From NCBI GenBank assembly GCA_012295275.1, contig CM022673.1, forward strand, positions 9,990,788 to 10,000,787: a stretch of DNA of 10,000 nt, read 5' to 3'. The DNA comes from Chrysomallon squamiferum. Lineage: Eukaryota; Mollusca; Gastropoda; Neomphalida; Peltospiridae. Of this stretch, positions 7,441 through 10,000 are shown one piece after another. Below the pieces are notes generated by a model, which saw only the letters and a program-made list of their open reading frames with translations, ran no database searches and was not told the origin of the DNA. The position numbers and the translations under genes are program-made. The number at the start of each line of letters is the position of its first letter. Position 1 is the stretch's first letter.

Positions 7441-7452
7441 GTTGTTGTTGTT
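7027..7452 (+). repeat. ATT/GTT trinucleotide array with an internal ~154-bp duplication
   Basis: The array begins with perfect TTA repeats (7028-7058), passes through mixed ATT, GTT, GCT and GAT triplets, and ends with 70 bp of perfect TAT repeats (7371-7440) and (GTT)4 (7441-7452). The mixed middle part is present twice in the same order. The shared order is ATATTGATG, TTGTAATTGTTATT, TTTCT[A/G]TAATTTTTATTA, GTTGTTTTTGTTG and then an ATGCAAC/TTGCAGC word. Offsets measured at three anchors are 149, 157 and 154. Frames through it encode poly-Asn or poly-Ile/Val/Tyr and are not genes. Confidence 0.93.
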
Positions 7453-7774
7453 CAAAATTTATAGTATTCATCCTCTGGGAAATGAATATTTAATGTACAA
7501 AGAAATTATCAAGTCCATCTCGAGTGCAATAAAAACAGTTTCAGGATATCATTATGATGTCGTTAAATACAAATAAAAGAAGCGTGAAAATAACGGAAAT
7601 GTACGCCGTAGCCTTAGGCGAAATATCAATAAATATAAAACAAATCTCAAAATATGTAGACCGTGAAAACTAAGTTTATTAAGATAATATTGACTTTCTC
7701 TAAATTGCTTTTGTTGTGCAGTATAAATCACCAGTTGTAATACATGCATCTGCACCGCACAAATAAACAGAAAA
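7453..7774. other. Complex AT-rich spacer
   Basis: No repeat or recognisable gene is seen. An 82-codon minus-strand frame (7552-7800) has no domain and overlaps the CA-rich stretch at its start. Confidence 0.5.
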
Positions 7775-7840
7775 GCACGCGCACTCACGCATGCATGCAC
7801 TCATACGTATACACATACAGGCAGATAGATATACGTACAC
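7775..7840 (+). repeat. Degenerate CA/GCAT-rich microsatellite
   Basis: GCACGCGCACTCACGC, ATGCATGCAC and TACACATACAGGCAGATAGA-type words suggest a decayed CA repeat mixed with ACAT and GATA tetramers. Confidence 0.7.
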
Positions 7841-7925
7841 ATTATTTAGTATTAATTAAAATTTATTAAATATTTCTTTCTCAGTTCTGTTACTAAAGCA
7901 GTGGATTTTGAAAAATGAATATTGC

Positions 7926-7964
7926 GGTTCAAATTGTCTGACTTTGGCCGGAGTAAAGATAAAT
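7926..7964 (+). mobile_element. Possible tRNA-derived SINE remnant
   Basis: GGTTCAAATT (7926-7935) resembles a pol III B box. GACTTTG (7940-7946), GGAGT (7950-7954) and GATAAAT (7958-7964) follow in the same order as the words that I recall from molluscan tRNA-derived SINEs (GGTTCAAATT, GACTTTG, GGGGTCGATAAAT). The element would be 5'-truncated or decayed, because no A box is seen upstream, and what follows is a degenerate TG-rich tract. The identification is from memory and needs a library search. Chance similarity is possible. Confidence 0.35.
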
Positions 7965-7969
7965 ACACT

Positions 7970-8110
7970 TGTGCACGTGTACCTGTGAGTGTACGTGCAT
8001 GTGCGTATGTTTGCGTTTGGGTTTTGTGTGTGTTGTGTTTTAATTTGAATGTGAATGTATGTGGTGTGCGTGTGTGTTATCAGTATGTGTATGTGTGTGT
8101 GTGTGTGTAT
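7970..8110 (+). repeat. Degenerate TG microsatellite
   Basis: TG-rich sequence with GTGCACGTG, TGTGCGTATG and similar interruptions ends in about 17 bp of pure TG (8092-8108). The plus-strand frame across it (7922-8119) is a Cys/Val repeat peptide. Confidence 0.88.
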
Positions 8111-8297
8111 TTATTTTAGCCCATCCAAAGATCTGTCTCTCTGTCAATCTGAAAATACCGTTATAAGAAACAATTCTCTTGTTGCTGACCACTGTTAAGC
8201 AAAAAATAATTTTCAGTGCAATAAATAAACTTCAGCAATTAACTTGTAAGCTAAGATTCTGTTCACATCGTAAGTAAATGCGAATTGCGTCATCCGA
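8111..8297. other. Complex AT-rich spacer
   Basis: No gene, repeat or recognisable element is seen. Confidence 0.45.
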
Positions 8298-8318
8298 CAA
8301 CAACAACAACAACAACAA
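8298..8318 (+). repeat. (CAA)7 microsatellite
   Basis: Seven perfect CAA triplets. On the minus strand they read as poly-Leu inside a frame at 8232-8480 that has no other recognisable feature. Confidence 0.95.
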
Positions 8319-8684
8319 AGAAATAAAGAAGGAAAAGTAAATGCATACTGGCGCATGAGAGTACTTCCATATCTCAGGCTCAGAATGCGATCTGTCACGC
8401 GGGTACGAATGGATGCTAATCAGTATAAAACCCCATGGGTTAATCCAAGATAGGACGTCAGAAACGAGTTTTACAGACAAGTATATTGGATATTACAGTC
8501 AATACGCAGATTATGTGATTTTTTCTTCTTCTTGAATCAAATTCCTCATTATGTCCTCTGCCCATCATCAGTTAATTTTTTTGCTAATATTACATTTTTT
8601 TTATAAAATTACATAAAATTGCTTCAGGTCCCTCAGATAATGCTGCGGTGTTGTTGACTGATTATGTTTTTGTCGAGAAAATCT

Positions 8685-8685
<1 letters not shown>
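8319..8685. other. Complex spacer
   Basis: No gene is recognised. TATAAAA occurs at about 8424-8430 and short CTT and T-rich runs lie near 8521-8535 and 8594-8602. None of these is supported as functional. Confidence 0.45.
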
Positions 8686-8782
<97 letters not shown>

Positions 8783-8785
8783 GAA
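8686..8785 (+). repeat. 100-bp homopurine run: (AG)47
   Basis: Forty-seven perfect AG units (8686-8779) followed by GAGGAA, with no pyrimidine in 100 bp. It is the reverse complement in composition of the TC tract at 4383-4453. The frames through it encode Arg-Glu (plus) or Leu-Ser (minus) dipeptide repeats. Like the TC tract it has the mirror symmetry needed for triplex DNA. Confidence 0.98.
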
Positions 8786-8807
8786 TCATTGATATTGAAT
8801 CTTACAA

Positions 8808-8872
8808 ACCGCAAACGGCCTATAACATCCGCTAACCGCATAACGCATGTCGCATCCGCTTACCGCATTAAC
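8808..8872 (+). repeat. CpG-rich short direct repeat (27-bp offset)
   Basis: CATCCGCTAACCGCATAACG (from 8826) recurs as CATCCGCTTACCGCATTAAC (8853-8872) with a 27-bp offset. A related ACCGCAAACGG lies just upstream at 8808. About eight CpG fall within 62 bp, in contrast to the CpG-poor surroundings. Confidence 0.75.
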
Positions 8873-9130
8873 AGAATCTTTGCTTTTGTTATTTCCAATC
8901 GAGTAATCATTTCACTTAGCTTGTCACTGATAGTCAATGTAAATCAAACAGCAAACTGCAAAATTTGTTTGACATCGTTTCAGCTTTTGTTATTCCAGTT
9001 AAAAGTTTATTAGCATTGATCTGAGTTTGTTTTTAATCACTGGATGTCTTTGGAGAATTGAAAACTCTAGACTGCTTTGTTGATGACTTCTGTTATGAAG
9101 TAATTAAATTTACAAATTGTCTGTTACCTA
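8873..9130. other. Complex AT-rich spacer
   Basis: No gene or repeat is recognised between the CpG-rich repeat and the ACT array. Confidence 0.45.
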
Positions 9131-9450
9131 TGCTGTTGCTATTACTACTAACACTACTACTACTACTACTATTACTACTACTACAGCTACTACTATTACT
9201 ACTGCTGCTGCTGTTGCTTCTGCTACTGCTACTATTAAAAAAACAATGATAATAATAATAACAATAATAATGCAATTAGTACTACTGCTGCTACTACTCC
9301 TACTACTACTACTACTACTAATAATAATCATTACTGTTATTATTGTTATTGCTATTATTATTATTATTATTGCTATTGTTATTATTGTTATTATCAGCTG
9401 ACGTAGTAGTAGTTGTAGTAGTAGTAGTAGTAGTAGCAGCAGCAGCAACA
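9131..9450 (+). repeat. Compound ACT/ATT/AGT trinucleotide array with inverted ends
   Basis: ACT and GCT triplets (9141-9235) pass into AAT triplets (9248-9271), then ACT/GCT (9280-9320), ATT/GTT (9321-9393), and finally GTA/GCA (9403-9447). The plus-strand motif therefore switches from CTA to TAG across the array. Segment 9284-9320 is nearly the reverse complement of 9404-9446, including GCTGCT against AGCAGC at the outer ends. Frames in several phases give poly-Leu, poly-Thr, poly-Ser and poly-Ile, so none is coding. Confidence 0.93.
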
Positions 9451-9455
9451 GTATA

Positions 9456-9794
9456 TTACTAGTGGTTTTACTGCTGTTGTGAGCAAAGAATAGAAACTAA
9501 TTCCAATTATTAAAACAAGACAATTTGGATGCATTTGATAATTATTCTCTGATTGATATTGTTTTTATTGCCAGAGTGTAATAAAGGAATGGTAATAAAA
9601 ATTAGACCTGTCTACGACTCAAAGATCGAGTAATACCAGCCTGAGAGGCAGGCACAATGCTTTTCAATACATGTATCGTTCTATTTCCCGTTATAACCAG
9701 GGCTCGGAGAAAAAATAATTATTAGAGATTATAGCACGCTTCTTTCCTGACGAACATAAGGTGATATTAAAATATATATTTTTGTTCAAACCGA
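9456..9794. other. Complex AT-rich spacer before the terminal A-rich block
   Basis: No gene is recognised. GCCTG-AGAGG-CAGGC (about 9638-9652) could form a 5-bp stem. AATAAA words occur near 9580 and 9594 but carry no weight at this base composition. Given the A-rich block that follows, the segment could be the 3' part of a retroposed element, but I recognise no family. Confidence 0.4.
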
Positions 9795-9843
9795 TAAAAA
9801 ATAAAAAATAAATAAAAAAATAAAAATAAAAATAAAAATAAAA

Positions 9844-9883
<40 letters not shown>

Positions 9884-10000
9884 AAAATAAATAATAAATA
9901 ATAATAAAAAATAAATAAATAAAAATAAAAATAAAAATAAATAAATAAATAATCATAATAAAAATAAAAATAAAAATAAAAAAATAAATAAAATTAAAAA
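9795..10000 (+). repeat. AAAT/AAAAT repeat block with A36, running off the window
   Basis: More than 200 bp contain almost only A and T, made of AAAAT pentamers and AAAT tetramers around 36 consecutive A (9846-9881). It continues to the last base, so its full length is unknown. Such blocks often grow from the poly(A) tail of a retroposon, or arise by slippage alone. Confidence 0.95.

Noticed and set aside
7252-7455. Minus-strand frame encoding nearly pure poly-Asn
   Set aside because: It is the translation of the TAT/ATT microsatellite. There is no non-repeat domain around it.
8232-8480. 82-codon minus-strand frame ending in a poly-Leu stretch that mimics a membrane segment
   Set aside because: The Leu run is the (CAA)7 microsatellite read on the other strand. 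The rest has no recognisable domain.
8648-9013. 121-codon frame with an Arg-Glu repeat resembling RE-rich splicing proteins
   Set aside because: The Arg-Glu run is the AG microsatellite. The flanks show no RNA-binding domain, and the other strand is equally open as Leu-Ser.
9128-9448. Overlapping frames on both strands at the ACT/AGT array
   Set aside because: All are trinucleotide homopolymer peptides in different phases.

Overview
This window looks like non-coding DNA (intergenic or deep intronic) from an animal genome. No protein-coding gene, rRNA, tRNA or CRISPR array can be supported. The sequence is AT-rich, mostly CpG-poor and packed with simple sequence repeats: TG/CA, TC/GA, TATC/GATA mixed with TCTG/CAGA, ACAT, GAAT/AAAT, TTA, CAT, TAG/CTA, CAA, poly(T)/poly(A) and AAAT/AAAAT. 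This repertoire, and especially the interleaved GATA/GACA, ATT, ACT and ACAT arrays, resembles mollusc and in particular cephalopod (octopus or squid) DNA. That assignment is an inference from repeat style only. Every long open frame either reads through a microsatellite (poly-Leu, poly-Asn, Arg-Glu, Leu-Ser and similar peptides) or is a short unremarkable frame with no recognisable domain.

Layout, left to right. 1-385 is complex AT-rich sequence. 421-750 is a TG-rich array that is really a ~100-120 bp, three-copy minisatellite. 1001-1030 is A-rich, 1170-1250 holds TCTA/TCTG repeats and 1311-1404 TTCA repeats. 1468-1560 is a small CpG cluster with a possible SINE remnant. 1762-2020 holds ACAT and then CA repeats, and 2203-2250 a 19-bp tandem repeat. 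2528-2560 is T33, and 2790-2851 holds GAAT/AAAT repeats. 2852-3750 is the longest stretch of ordinary complex DNA. 3756-4065 is a degenerate ~30-bp minisatellite with a (CAT)7 tract inside one unit. 4277-4880 is a composite low-complexity block (T20, T32, TC repeats, TG, CAT/TTA, TAG, T-rich).

4922-6240 is complex DNA in which an old, diverged ~108-bp tandem repeat can be traced (about 5190-5735). 6245-6641 holds GATA/GACA repeats followed by (AC)18. 6963-6979 is T17. 7027-7452 is an ATT/GTT array containing a ~154-bp internal duplication. 7775-7840 and 7970-8110 are degenerate CA- and TG-rich stretches, the second next to another possible SINE remnant (7926-7964). 8298-8318 is (CAA)7. 8686-8779 is (AG)47, followed by a CpG-rich 27-bp direct repeat (8826-8872). 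9131-9450 is an ACT/ATT/AGT array whose two ends are inverted relative to each other. 9795-10000 is an AAAT/AAAAT block with A36 that runs off the window.

No genes are seen to work together here. What is of interest is repeat structure: several higher-order or ancient repeats hidden among the obvious microsatellites, long homopurine/homopyrimidine runs able to form triplex DNA, and a large inverted trinucleotide structure. I see no evidence for a previously undescribed biological system.
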